In this document: piece by piece, positions 17,324-25,555 of the stretch
Position numbering within the stretch: the first letter of the stretch is position 1
Layout: every line of letters begins with the position of its first letter
DNA from: Gaiella sp038230035
GTDB lineage: Bacteria; Actinomycetota; Thermoleophilia; Gaiellales; Gaiellaceae
Assembly (NCBI GenBank): GCA_038230035.1
Contig: JBBRNX010000014.1
Coordinates: 20,239-84,238 of the forward strand
Direction: 5' to 3'
Length of the DNA: 64,000 nucleotides
Notes under the pieces: model-generated
Databases searched by the model: none
Told to the model about the DNA's origin: nothing
Seen by the model: the letters and a program-made list of their open reading frames with translations, nothing else
Translations under genes and position numbers: made by a program

Positions 17324-17581
17324 ATGGTTCGGATGCGCGCTTTCCTCGCCGCGGGCACGACTAGCGGTCTTGGCAACATCGATGTGCACGGCCTCGGGCC
17401 GCTCTTGAACGGGCTGGGCGCGCTCGGAAGCAGCGGTTTCGGCTCGGCGACCTCCGGTCTAGAAGGGCTCTCCGCGTTCGACACCGCGACCTTCGGTGCG
17501 CTGGCGGACGGCTCGCGGACACGCTTCCCGGCTGGAGATCGACGTTCGTTGAAGGCGCTTCGGGTAGCCTCCCGGCGATGA
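17324..17581 (+). CDS. Doubtful Gly/Ser-rich small ORF (85 aa)
   Basis: This ORF fills most of the 263-base gap between gpsA and metK. It begins MVRMRAFLAAGTTSGLGNID, is rich in Gly, Leu and Ser (LLNGLGALGSSGFGS), ends in a basic tail, and its TGA overlaps the metK ATG. GAGAG precedes the ATG by 6 bases. No family was recognised and the composition is unlike its neighbours. The gap may instead simply be the metK promoter region, since a TAGCCT hexamer lies at 17565. No SAM riboswitch core was found. Confidence 0.25.
   Translation: MVRMRAFLAAGTTSGLGNIDVHGLGPLLNGLGALGSSGFGSATSGLEGLSAFDTATFGALADGSRTRFPAGDRRSLKALRVASRR
17565..17570 (+). promoter_or_regulatory. -10-like hexamer TAGCCT before metK
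   Basis: TAGCCT ends 7 bases before the metK ATG, in a GC-rich context with no purine-rich ribosome binding site between. Confidence 0.45.
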
Positions 17582-18828
17582 GCGCGCGCTCGTTCCAGTT
17601 CAGCTCGGAGTCGGTCACCGAGGGCCATCCGGACAAGATCGCCGACCAGATCTCGGACTCGGTGCTCGACGCGGTCCTCGCCGACGACCCGAACGGTCGG
17701 GTCGCCTGTGAGACGCTGATCACGACAGGTCTCGTCGTCGTCGCCGGCGAGATCTCGACCGGCACCTACGTCGACGTGCGGCAGGTTGTGCGCGAGCGGA
17801 TCGCCGAGATCGGCTACACCCGTGCGAAGTACGGCTTCGATGCCGAGACGTGCGGCGTGATGGTCGCGATCGACGAGCAGTCGCCGGACATCGCGCAGGG
17901 TGTCGACGAGTCGTATGAGGCGCAACGCGGCGACGTCGACCCCATCGATCTGATCGGCGCCGGCGACCAGGGAATGATGTTCGGCTACGCGAGCAACGAG
18001 ACCGACGAGCTGATGCCGCTGCCGATCATGCTGGCGCACAAGCTCGCCAAGCGGCTCTCCGAGGTGCGCAAGGCCGACGTGCTGCCGTACCTGCGTCCCG
18101 ACGGCAAGAGCCAGGTCACCATCCGCTACGAGACCGACGAGCATGGGCACCAGCGCCCGGTCGAGATCGAACGGCTTCTGATCTCGACGCAGCATCGCGA
18201 CGGCATCGATGTCGAGACGCTGCTCAAGCCCGACCTCCTCACGCATGTCGTCGAGCCGATCCTGCACGCCGACTACAGGGATCTCTTCGATCCGGCGCGA
18301 CTCGCCGCGAAGGACTTCTTTTACGTCAACCCGACGGGAAAGTTCGTGATCGGCGGACCGATGGGCGACACCGGCCTGACCGGGCGCAAGATCATCGTCG
18401 ACACCTACGGTGGCGCAGCGCCTCACGGCGGTGGCGCGTTCTCGGGCAAGGATCCGACGAAGGTCGACCGCTCGGCGGCGTACGCGGCTCGGTATGTGGC
18501 GAAGAACGTCGTAGCGGCAGGGCTCGCCGACCGTTGCCAGATCCAGGTCGCCTACGCGATCGGCGTCGCGCATCCGCTGAGCGTGCTCGTGGACTGCTTC
18601 GGCACCGAGGTCGTGGAGCTCGCGACGATCGAGCGGCTGATCTCGGAGCACTTCGACCTACGCCCCGGCGCGATCATCCGCGACCTCGATCTGCGCCGCC
18701 CGATCTACACGAAGACGGCTGCGTACGGCCACTTCGGACGCGCAGATAGCGACTTCACGTGGGAGCGCACCGACAAGGCCGACGCGCTCCGCGCCGGCGC
18801 TGGTCTCGGCGAGCCGGCAGCCGTCTAG
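17578..18828 (+). CDS. metK: S-adenosylmethionine synthetase
   Basis: Makes S-adenosylmethionine from methionine and ATP, the methyl donor for the many methyltransferases in this window (rsmB, rsmD, trmD, DNA methylase). The 416-residue protein shows ESVTEGHPDKIADQISDSVL at the N-terminus, GAGDQGMMFGYA at the active-site lid, and the P-loop-like GGGAFSGKDPTKVDRSAAY. Its length is slightly above the common 380-400. It converges on a small reverse-strand gene. Confidence 0.97.
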   Translation: MSARSFQFSSESVTEGHPDKIADQISDSVLDAVLADDPNGRVACETLITTGLVVVAGEISTGTYVDVRQVVRERIAEIGYTRAKYGFDAETCGVMVAIDEQSPDIAQGVDESYEAQRGDVDPIDLIGAGDQGMMFGYASNETDELMPLPIMLAHKLAKRLSEVRKADVLPYLRPDGKSQVTIRYETDEHGHQRPVEIERLLISTQHRDGIDVETLLKPDLLTHVVEPILHADYRDLFDPARLAAKDFFYVNPTGKFVIGGPMGDTGLTGRKIIVDTYGGAAPHGGGAFSGKDPTKVDRSAAYAARYVAKNVVAAGLADRCQIQVAYAIGVAHPLSVLVDCFGTEVVELATIERLISEHFDLRPGAIIRDLDLRRPIYTKTAAYGHFGRADSDFTWERTDKADALRAGAGLGEPAAV

Positions 18829-18876
18829 CTCCAGCGGGCAATGGCGGAGCTCGCCACGGTTAGGCCTCGTGCTCTC

Positions 18877-18904
18877 GCCTGACTCCCGGTAGCGAGCGTC
18901 AGGC
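18877..18904. terminator. Possible bidirectional hairpin between metK and the 105-residue gene
   Basis: Inverted repeat GCCTGAC / GTCAGGC with a 14-base loop, placed in the convergent gap and overlapping the stop of the reverse gene. Stem is only 7 bp. Confidence 0.35.
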
Positions 18905-19216
18905 TGCGGGCCGGAGGAGCATCGCGTTCCGTCCCGTGTCGAGCCGGTTGCGGAGCTCGGCCAGCAACCGGTCCCGCTCGAGTTGGGGAAGCCGCGGGTC
19001 GAGCCCTGCGCGAGCGCTCTCGACGATGACGTCGAAGAGTCCGCCCGGCGGGCGGCCCAGAGTCCGCGCGATTCCGGCGAGCGAGCCGCCGTGCTCGAGC
19101 CAGGCCCGGAGCTTCAGCGGCTCGAGGCCGAGATACGCGGCAGCGGTGCTGAGGCTGTCGACGATGTGCCGGTCGCGTTGCGTGTGAGTCGTCGGTACTG
19201 AGAAAACGGTGGACAT
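18899..19216 (-). CDS. Conserved actinobacterial hypothetical protein with YLGL / IAR-type helical motif
   Basis: A 105-residue protein with a good ribosome binding site (GGAGG 6 bases before ATG). The core AAAYLGLEPLKLRAWLEHGG, then SLAGIARTLGRPPGGLFDVI, resembles a helical repeat frequent in actinobacterial secreted proteins, where it reads YLGL-x-LR-x-GKSLA-IA-GKSVDGL. Here it occurs once, without a signal peptide, followed by a charged helix (LERDRLLAELRNRLDTG). The function is unknown; the pattern could be a small helix-turn-helix. A gap of about 100 bases separates it from the DtxR-type gene on the same strand. Confidence 0.65.
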   Translation of the reverse strand: MSTVFSVPTTHTQRDRHIVDSLSTAAAYLGLEPLKLRAWLEHGGSLAGIARTLGRPPGGLFDVIVESARAGLDPRLPQLERDRLLAELRNRLDTGRNAMLLRPAA

Positions 19217-19313
19217 CTGACCTCCGTCGTGGCTTGATGAGATCAGGAGATCACGCCGTGCTGAACAGTCCCTGAGACCGATCTGGGGAGACGCTGAGAG
19301 AACGAGTGTGTGG

Positions 19314-20003
19314 TCAGGCGGCGACGCGGACGTACAGGCCCTGCGCAGCCTTCTCGGCGATGGCCCGCTCGGTGCCGTCGATCGCGATCTTGAACTGGCC
19401 CGCAGCCGGCTGCGCGCCGTGCATCTCGACGCGCGTTCCGGGCACGAAACCCTCGTCGTAGAACCAGTGCAGGAGATCACCGTCGTGCTCGGCCAGCCGG
19501 ACGACGGTGGCGGCGCTCCCGGCCTCGACCTGGTCCAGCGAGACGAGCTCGCGGTTCTCGGCATGCTCGAAGGCAGTGTCCACAGGCCAACCGTGCGGGC
19601 ATCGTTCCGGATGCCCGAGCCGTTCGTCGATCCGCTCCACCATGTCGTCGTTGAACGTGTCGCCGAGAACGTCCGCGTGGATATGGGATTCGGCGGGCGT
19701 GTAACCCATGAAGTCGGTCAGGAAGCGCTCGATCAGGCGGTGCTTGCGCACGACACGCTGCGCGCGGTCGATGCCGGTCGGTGTGAGGATCGCCTCCTTC
19801 TGCTCGCCGCGTTCGACGAGCCCGTCGACCTCGAGGCGTTTCAGCATCTCGCCGGCTGACGCTCGGGAGACGCCGAGCATCTCCGCAACGCGGGACGCGA
19901 TCGCACTCGCGCCGGTGGCGGGGCGATACTCGCCGATCGGGAAGGCGAGGAAGTAGATCGTCTCCAGGTACTCGTCGACCGAATGTCCCTGGCTCTGTGC
20001 CAC
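19314..20003 (-). CDS. DtxR/MntR/IdeR family metal-dependent transcriptional regulator
   Basis: A 229-residue metalloregulator. The N-terminal winged helix covers HSVDEYLETIYFLAF to SRASAGEMLKRLEVDGLVER, the dimerisation domain follows with KHRLIERFLTDFMGYTP, AESHIHADVL and GHPERCPHGWPV (likely metal ligands His, Cys, Glu), and the C-terminus is an SH3-like/FeoA domain (VVRLAEHDGDLLHWFYDEGF, VPGTRVEMHG). The GTG at 20003 is chosen because TATAGT lies 7 bases upstream; an alternative longer frame would run through the operator into the transporter gene. It is divergent from a ZIP transporter, which it probably represses. Confidence 0.92.
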   Translation of the reverse strand: MAQSQGHSVDEYLETIYFLAFPIGEYRPATGASAIASRVAEMLGVSRASAGEMLKRLEVDGLVERGEQKEAILTPTGIDRAQRVVRKHRLIERFLTDFMGYTPAESHIHADVLGDTFNDDMVERIDERLGHPERCPHGWPVDTAFEHAENRELVSLDQVEAGSAATVVRLAEHDGDLLHWFYDEGFVPGTRVEMHGAQPAAGQFKIAIDGTERAIAEKAAQGLYVRVAA

Positions 20004-20010
20004 GGTTTCC

Positions 20011-20045
20011 ACTATAGTCCGAGCCTCGTGTAAGGTCGGCCTTAC
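20011..20045. promoter_or_regulatory. Divergent promoter/operator between DtxR-type regulator and ZIP transporter
   Basis: On the minus strand TATAGT (20016-20011) is a near-perfect -10 for the regulator. Immediately upstream, GTAAGG-TCGG-CCTTAC (20030-20045) is an inverted repeat with 6-bp arms, of the size and type bound by DtxR/MntR-family dimers. Its position would let one bound regulator control both genes, giving autoregulation plus control of metal uptake. Confidence 0.6.
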
Positions 20046-20082
20046 AAGCCGTCGCAGGATCACCTCGAGAGCCCGAGCCACA

Positions 20083-20925
20083 GTGTCTTCGTCGCATATT
20101 GCCTTTCTCGGCGCGATCGCCGGGTTCACCATCTTCCTCGGGCTGCCGATCGCCCGCGTGCGTCGCCAGCCGATCGGGCTGAAGGCGCTGCTTGCAGCGA
20201 CGGCGACCGGAATCCTGCTGTTTCTGCTTTGGGATGTCCTGTCGAAGGCCGTCGCGCCGATCGAGGCGGCTCTGACCGCCGCGGCGCTCGATCACACGGG
20301 CTCGTGGCTCCACTTCGCGGCGCTTGCGTCGCTCGCCGCTGGCTGCTTCATCGTCGGCCTGATGAGCCTCGTCTACTACGACCGGGTGATCTCGGCGCGC
20401 AGACGCCGCACGTTCCTCAGTGTCGGGGCGGCCGCAGCCGCCGATTACGAGCACACCGTGGGTCTGTCCCAGGCGGAGTCGCTCGCACTGCTCATCGCAA
20501 CCGGGATCGGGCTCCATAACTTCTCCGAGGGCCTCGCGATCGGGCAGTCGGCTGCAAATGGCGAGCTGGCCCTGGCGTACGTCCTGATCATCGGCTTCGG
20601 GCTGCACAACGCCACCGAAGGGTTCGGGATCGTCGGTCCGCTCGCGGGGGGCGATGAGCGTCCAAGCTGGGGATTCCTCGGTCTGCTCGGGTTGATCGGT
20701 GGAGGGCCGACGCTCGTTGGGACACTAGTCGGCCAAGTCTGGGTGAGCGAGCCGCTGTCGATCGCGTTCCTCGCACTTGCCGGTGGCTCGATCCTCTACG
20801 TCGTCATCGAGCTCCTCGGGGTGTGTCGCTCGTTCGGCACGAAGACGATGGTCGCCTGGGGGCTGACGCTCGGGCTGATACTCGGCTTCGCCACGGATTT
20901 CGTGCTCGTCGCCGCCGGCGCCTGA
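20083..20925 (+). CDS. ZIP family metal transporter
   Basis: Membrane transporter (280 residues, about 8 hydrophobic segments) that brings divalent metals such as Zn2+, Fe2+ or Mn2+ into the cytoplasm. The two conserved binding helices are visible as GLHNFSEGLAIGQS and GLHNATEGFGIVGPL, with the His-Asn-x-x-Glu metal ligands. A charged loop (RRRRTFLSVG to EHTVG) lies between helices 3 and 4. The start is GTG at 20083. The divergent DtxR-type gene and operator suggest metal-responsive repression. Confidence 0.92.
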   Translation: MSSSHIAFLGAIAGFTIFLGLPIARVRRQPIGLKALLAATATGILLFLLWDVLSKAVAPIEAALTAAALDHTGSWLHFAALASLAAGCFIVGLMSLVYYDRVISARRRRTFLSVGAAAAADYEHTVGLSQAESLALLIATGIGLHNFSEGLAIGQSAANGELALAYVLIIGFGLHNATEGFGIVGPLAGGDERPSWGFLGLLGLIGGGPTLVGTLVGQVWVSEPLSIAFLALAGGSILYVVIELLGVCRSFGTKTMVAWGLTLGLILGFATDFVLVAAGA

Positions 20926-20936
20926 GCCCTCCGGGC

Positions 20937-20942
20937 TACGCT
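20937..20942 (+). promoter_or_regulatory. -10-like hexamer TACGCT before priA
   Basis: TACGCT lies 6 bases before the priA GTG, just after the ZIP gene stop. Confidence 0.4.
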
Positions 20943-20948
20943 CGACGG

Positions 20949-22877
20949 GTGCCGCTCGCGTCGGTCTTCCCGCTCCTTTCGACCCGCTCGCTCGCTCGCC
21001 CGTTCACCTACGAGGTCGACGACGACGTCGAAGTAGGCGCGATCGTCGCGATCCGACTCGGACGGCAGACGGCTCGCGGCGTCGTGACCGAGGTCGGGGT
21101 GGAGAAGCCAGCCGGTGTCACACCGGTGCCGGTCGGCCGGGTACTAGCGACGATTCCGACAACGCTCGTCGAGCTCGCAATTTGGCTTGCCGACTACTAC
21201 GGCTCGACCCCGGCACGCGCACTCGAGCTCGTCGCACCGCGTGAGGCGAAGCGCCGTGCCGAGCGGCCGTCTCCGGTCGATCGCGAATCGCTCGCCGGAG
21301 AGCCGGAGCCGGACGAGCTGACAAGCGAGCAGCGGGACGCGGGCACACGCATCGTCGCCGCTCTCGATGCCGGCGGCGGCCATCTCCTGCTTGCAGGGCC
21401 TACCGGCAGCGGCAAGACCGAGGTGTACCTGCAGGCGGCGGCCGCAGCGCTGGAGCGCGGACGCGGTGTCATCGTCCTCGTGCCGGAGATCGCGCTCGCA
21501 CCGCAGACCGTCGGCCGGTTCCGCGCGCGGTTCGGCGAAACGGTTGCGATTGTCCACTCGGGTCTCGGTGGAGCAGAGCGACGCGACGAGCGGGCCCGGA
21601 TCGCGAGCGGCGAGGCCAGAATCGTCGTCGGCGCCAGGTCGGCGATCTTCGCGCCGATGCGAGACGTCGGCCTGATCGTCGTCGACGAGGAACACGACGC
21701 CGCGTACAAGCAGGACGCGGATCCACGCTACGACGCCCGCACCGTTGCCGCGAAGCGCGCTGCCCTGGAGGGCGCGGTTGCGGTCTACGGGAGCGCTACG
21801 CCACGGCCGGAGAGCTGGCAGACGCTCGAGCGGCTACCGCTGCGGGGCCGGATCGGCGCGCCGATGCCGCGCGTGCGGCTCGTCGACCTTCGACGCGAGG
21901 CCGGCTACCCACTTTCGGCTCCGTTGCTGCGCGAGCTGGGAGACATCTCCGCGAACGGCGGCCGGGCGATCCTGCTCCTTAACCGTCGAGGCGTCGCCCC
22001 GGCGCTGCACTGCCGCGCGTGCGGCATCTCTCGCCGCTGTGCTGCGTGTGATGTCGCTCTCACGCTGCACGCCGATGGACGCCTCCACTGCCACCACTGC
22101 GCGTACTCGGAGCGCGTGCCTGAGGCGTGTCCGGCGTGTGGTTCCGTCGAGTTGGCACGCGTCGGCGCAGGAACGCAGAAGCTCGAGGCCGAGCTCGCGC
22201 AGCAGCTGCCGGAGTTGGAGCGGATCAGGCTCGACGCGGACACCACCTCCCGGCCGGGCGAGCTGCGGAATGCGTTGTCGCGCTTTGCCTCGACCGATCG
22301 AGCCGTTCTGATCGGAACGCAGATGGTCGCGAAAGGCCACCATTTCCCGGGAGTCCGCCTCGCTGCGGTCGTCGATGCCGACACGGGCCTTGCGCTTCCC
22401 GACTTCCGCGCCGAGGAGCGGACGTTCCAGCTCGTCACCCAGCTTGCCGGCCGAAGCGGGCGCGACGCCCCCGGGCTCGTGCTCGTGCAGACCTTCCAGC
22501 CGGATGCGACGCCGCTCGCGTTCGCCGCGCGCCACGATGTCGCCGGGTTCCTCGCCGGCGAGCTCGAGCGCCGTGCCGTGCTCGGCTATCCGCCGTATCG
22601 CCACCTGGTGTCGATCGTCGTCGCGGGGCCGTCGCCGGGCGAACCGCTGCGTGCGCTCGGGGAGATTCGTGCCAGGCTGGACGGGATCGGCGCCGATTTG
22701 CTCGGCCCGGCGCCGCTCCTGCGGCTTCGTGGACGCCATCGCGCACAGCTCGTCGCGAAGACCGCGGAGCCGCGTCGGATAGCACGAGCTGCTGCCGCGC
22801 TCCTCGAAGCAGCGACGCCCGCGTTTCGCCGTGACGGGTTGACCGCGGTCGTCGACGTCGATCCGCAGTCTTTGTGA
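20949..22877 (+). CDS. priA: Primosomal protein N' (replication restart helicase PriA)
   Basis: Superfamily 2 helicase that reloads replication forks. In 642 residues: the N-terminal 3'-end-binding domain (FPLLSTRSLARPFTYEVDDD), Walker A GPTGSGKT (residues 150-157), Walker B with DEEHDAAYK, and a zinc-binding cluster of paired cysteines (CRACGISRRC, CAACDV, CHHC, CPACGS). Helicase motifs V-VI follow (GTQMVAKGHHFPGV, QLAGRSGRDAPGLV). Helicase catalytic residues look intact, which some actinobacterial PriA proteins have lost. The GTG at 20949 directly precedes the conserved N-terminus. Confidence 0.95.
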   Translation: MPLASVFPLLSTRSLARPFTYEVDDDVEVGAIVAIRLGRQTARGVVTEVGVEKPAGVTPVPVGRVLATIPTTLVELAIWLADYYGSTPARALELVAPREAKRRAERPSPVDRESLAGEPEPDELTSEQRDAGTRIVAALDAGGGHLLLAGPTGSGKTEVYLQAAAAALERGRGVIVLVPEIALAPQTVGRFRARFGETVAIVHSGLGGAERRDERARIASGEARIVVGARSAIFAPMRDVGLIVVDEEHDAAYKQDADPRYDARTVAAKRAALEGAVAVYGSATPRPESWQTLERLPLRGRIGAPMPRVRLVDLRREAGYPLSAPLLRELGDISANGGRAILLLNRRGVAPALHCRACGISRRCAACDVALTLHADGRLHCHHCAYSERVPEACPACGSVELARVGAGTQKLEAELAQQLPELERIRLDADTTSRPGELRNALSRFASTDRAVLIGTQMVAKGHHFPGVRLAAVVDADTGLALPDFRAEERTFQLVTQLAGRSGRDAPGLVLVQTFQPDATPLAFAARHDVAGFLAGELERRAVLGYPPYRHLVSIVVAGPSPGEPLRALGEIRARLDGIGADLLGPAPLLRLRGRHRAQLVAKTAEPRRIARAAAALLEAATPAFRRDGLTAVVDVDPQSL

Positions 22878-22887
22878 CCTCCGCGGC

Positions 22888-22893
22888 TAGACT
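22888..22893 (+). promoter_or_regulatory. -10 hexamer TAGACT before def
   Basis: TAGACT ends 7 bases before the GTG at 22901. This supports that start over the GTG at 22874, which lies upstream of the hexamer and overlaps the priA stop. Confidence 0.5.
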
Positions 22894-22900
22894 CGCACCC

Positions 22901-23494
22901 GTGTCAGACCACGACCACGACCACGACCACGACTACGAGCACGAGCACGACGAGGACGCCGAGCGCGCCGCCGAGAGCGAGATCCGCAAGCGGATCGCGC
23001 TGTCGCAGGTCCGGCAGTACGGCGATCTGGTGCTTCGGATGCGCGCCAACGAGGTCGACACGTTCGACGAGGAGCTGGCGCGGCTCGTCGAGCGGATGAC
23101 CGAGCTGATGCACGACGCTCACGGGGTCGGGCTGGCGGCGACCCAAGTCGGTGTCGTGCGGCGCCTCTTCGTGTTCGAGCACGAAGGCGAGGACCGCGTT
23201 CTCGTGAACCCGGTCCTCACCCGCGTCGGGAAGGAGCTCGAGACCGACGACGAGGGTTGCCTCTCGCTTGGTGTCGTCCGTGTGCCGGTCGAACGCGCGA
23301 TCGAGGTCGTCATCGAAGGGAAGGACGCCGCGGGCGGCGACGTCAAGTACGAGCTTGACGGGATGGTTGCGCGTGTCGTCCAGCATGAGCTCGACCACCT
23401 CGACGGCGTGCTCATCGTCGACCGGACCGATCCCGTTTCGCGCAAGGAGGCGCTCGCGAGGTTGCGACCGCGGCTCCTGCTCTCTCAGCGGTAG
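22901..23494 (+). CDS. def: Peptide deformylase with His/Asp-rich N-terminal tail
   Basis: Metalloenzyme that removes the formyl group from nascent proteins; pairs with fmt just downstream, which adds it. In 197 residues, motifs are GVGLAATQVG, EGCLSLG and QHELDHLDG, providing the Cys and two His metal ligands and the catalytic Glu. The first 17 residues are almost pure His, Asp and Glu (SDHDHDHDHDYEHEHDED), encoded by an imperfect CACGAC repeat. Such a tail is not part of the enzyme fold and may buffer metal. The start choice rests on the TAGACT hexamer; either GTG includes the tail. Confidence 0.95.
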   Translation: MSDHDHDHDHDYEHEHDEDAERAAESEIRKRIALSQVRQYGDLVLRMRANEVDTFDEELARLVERMTELMHDAHGVGLAATQVGVVRRLFVFEHEGEDRVLVNPVLTRVGKELETDDEGCLSLGVVRVPVERAIEVVIEGKDAAGGDVKYELDGMVARVVQHELDHLDGVLIVDRTDPVSRKEALARLRPRLLLSQR

Positions 23495-23499
23495 TCGGC

Positions 23500-24300
23500 G
23501 TGGCGCGGATTGCCGTCGCAGCGACGGCGCCGTTCGGCGCGGCTGTGCTCGAGCGGCTGGCGGCCCGACACGAGATCGCTGTGCTCCTGACCCGGCCGGA
23601 CGCGCCCCGTGGCCGCGGCCGCAAGCTTGCCGCTCCTCCCGCGAAGATCGTCGCTGAGCGTTTCGGGATCCGCGTTCTGCAACCGGGGCGGCCAGTTGCC
23701 GGCCTCGAGCTCGGGGCGCCGACCGTCGTCGTCTGCGCATACGGCTTGCTGATCCCAGAGGATCTCCTCGACGAGCGGCTCTGGCTGAATGTCCACCCCT
23801 CGCTGCTGCCGCGCTGGCGAGGTGCGGCTCCCGTGGAGCGCGCGATCCTCGCGGGAGATGCCGAGACCGGGGTATCGATTCACCGAACCGTGAAGGAGCT
23901 CGACGCCGGACCGGTTGCCGCGACGGGCGGGTTTCCGATCGGGGCGGAGGACGATGCCGGCGCAATCTTCGGACGCGCCGCAGAGGTCGCTGTCGAGCTG
24001 CTCGACGTCGTCCTCGATGGGCCGATCGAGTTCGAGCCGCAGTCCGCGGACGGCGTAACGTACGCCGACAAGCTCACGGCCGCCGATCGGGTCCTCGATC
24101 TGGCGTCCCCGGCCGAGGTGCTCGTCAGACGCGTGCGAGCCCTGTCGCCTCACATCGGAGCGCGGGCCGAGCTCGAGGGGCGTGCCGTGACGATCTGGCG
24201 CGCCCGGGTAGGGGACGACGGCTCTTTCGAGCCGGTCGAGGTTCAACCCGACGGTGGGCGCCGAATGACGTATGAGGAATGGCGCCGCGGCCTCCGGTAG
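23500..24300 (+). CDS. fmt: Methionyl-tRNA formyltransferase
   Basis: Formylates initiator Met-tRNA using 10-formyl-tetrahydrofolate. The 266-residue product is about 40 residues shorter than usual, mostly in the C-terminal OB-fold domain and N-terminal loops. Catalytic motif LNVHPSLLPRWRGAAPVERA (Asn-His and downstream Asp) and GVSIHRTVKELDAGPV are conserved. The GTG start follows the def stop by 5 bases. It overlaps rsmB by 22 bases. The order def-fmt-rsmB is widespread. Confidence 0.93.
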   Translation: MARIAVAATAPFGAAVLERLAARHEIAVLLTRPDAPRGRGRKLAAPPAKIVAERFGIRVLQPGRPVAGLELGAPTVVVCAYGLLIPEDLLDERLWLNVHPSLLPRWRGAAPVERAILAGDAETGVSIHRTVKELDAGPVAATGGFPIGAEDDAGAIFGRAAEVAVELLDVVLDGPIEFEPQSADGVTYADKLTAADRVLDLASPAEVLVRRVRALSPHIGARAELEGRAVTIWRARVGDDGSFEPVEVQPDGGRRMTYEEWRRGLR

Positions 24301-25526
24301 TCGCCCCGGCCCGTCGCGTCGCATTCGAGGTCGTGCGCCGCGTCTTCGAGGACGAGGCGTACGCCGACCGCGCGCTGCGGGCCGCTGCAACCGACCTCGA
24401 CTCGCGCGACCACTCTCTCGCGCAGCGCCTTGCCTTCGGTGCCGTCCAGCGGGCCAGGACACTCGACCATCTCATCGAGACTTTCGGAAGGAGGCCGGTT
24501 CGGAAGCTCGATCCACCGGTGCGGGCAGCGCTTCGGCTCGGCGCCTACCAACTTGCGTTCCTCGATGGTGTGCCGCGCTACGCGGCGGTCAACGAGTCGG
24601 TGGAGCTCGTTCGGAGCGCGCGCCTCGAACGAGCCGTTCCGTTCGCGAACGCAGTCCTGCGGCGGCTTGCGGAGGGTGGTCGGGATCTCGTCGCTGCGCT
24701 CCCCGAGGGCTTGCCGGTGGAGGCGGCGCTGCGGCACTCGTACCCGGACTGGATCGCCGACACCTGGTGGCGAGAGCTGGGCGCCGATGAGGCGCGAGCG
24801 CTGATGCGCGCCCAGAACGAGGCGCCGGAGACCGTCGTCCGCCTGGTGCGGGGAGAGATCGAGGGCGTGCCGGACTTGGAGATTCCCGGCGCCTGGCGGG
24901 TCGAGCGGATCGACGAGGAGGCGCTCGCGGACGGACGGATCTGGCCGCAGAGCCGTGGGTCGCAGCTCGTCGGGCTCGTCGTCGGATCGCGCGAGGGAGA
25001 GCGGGTGCTCGACCTCTGCGCGGCACCCGGTGGGAAGGCGACGATGCTTGCCGGCGAGGTTATCGCTGTGGAAGTGAATGCGGCCCGAGCACGTGAGCTC
25101 GAGCACAACGCGCGCCGGTTGGGCGCTGCGAACGTCCGTGTCGTCTGCGCGGACGGGCGGGACCTGCCGTCCGACCTGGCCGGTTTCGACCGAGCACTCG
25201 TCGATGCGCCGTGTTCCGGCCTGGGGGTCCTCGACTCCCGGCCCGATCTGCGCTGGCGCTCCGAACCCTTGCCCGAGCTCCAGCTGGAGCTGCTGCGCGC
25301 TGCTGCGTCACGTGTAAAGCCCGGAGGCACGGTCGTCTACTCCGTCTGCACGATCAACGCCGACGAGAGCGAAGCGGTGGTCGACGCATCCGGTCTCGAG
25401 CCTGAGCCTCTTGATGCTGCTTGGCCGCAGTTTGCGCATCCGCGACGGCCGGAGTTCATCCAGACCCTGCCGCACATCCACGGGACGAGCGGTTTCTTCG
25501 TCGCACGCCTACGCGTGCCAGGCTGA
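24279..25526 (+). CDS. rsmB: 16S rRNA (cytosine-5-)-methyltransferase RsmB (Sun)
   Basis: SAM-dependent m5C methyltransferase for 16S rRNA. In 415 residues: an N-terminal NusB-like RNA-binding domain (RVAFEVVRRVFEDEAYADRA, GAVQRARTLDHLIE), then the catalytic domain with SAM motif VLDLCAAPGGKATMLAG, FDRALVDAPCSGLGVLDSRP (motif IV, Cys) and GGTVVYSVCTIN (motif VI, catalytic Cys). The ATG at 24279 is within fmt. This is the last gene before a repeat-rich gap. Confidence 0.95.
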   Translation: MAPRPPVVAPARRVAFEVVRRVFEDEAYADRALRAAATDLDSRDHSLAQRLAFGAVQRARTLDHLIETFGRRPVRKLDPPVRAALRLGAYQLAFLDGVPRYAAVNESVELVRSARLERAVPFANAVLRRLAEGGRDLVAALPEGLPVEAALRHSYPDWIADTWWRELGADEARALMRAQNEAPETVVRLVRGEIEGVPDLEIPGAWRVERIDEEALADGRIWPQSRGSQLVGLVVGSREGERVLDLCAAPGGKATMLAGEVIAVEVNAARARELEHNARRLGAANVRVVCADGRDLPSDLAGFDRALVDAPCSGLGVLDSRPDLRWRSEPLPELQLELLRAAASRVKPGGTVVYSVCTINADESEAVVDASGLEPEPLDAAWPQFAHPRRPEFIQTLPHIHGTSGFFVARLRVPG

Positions 25527-25555
25527 CCTTTCTGCACGCCAAGCATGTGGACAAC

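Noticed and set aside
17315..17577. SAM riboswitch upstream of metK
   Set aside because: No recognisable SAM-I, SAM-II or SAM-IV core helices or conserved bases were found by eye.
16846..18651. 601-codon minus-strand frame opposite gpsA and metK
   Set aside because: It mirrors two clearly conserved plus-strand genes and has no recognisable domain.
22900..22960. CRISPR-like or microsatellite repeat in the CACGAC run
   Set aside because: It is in-frame coding for the His/Asp tail of def and has no spacer structure.
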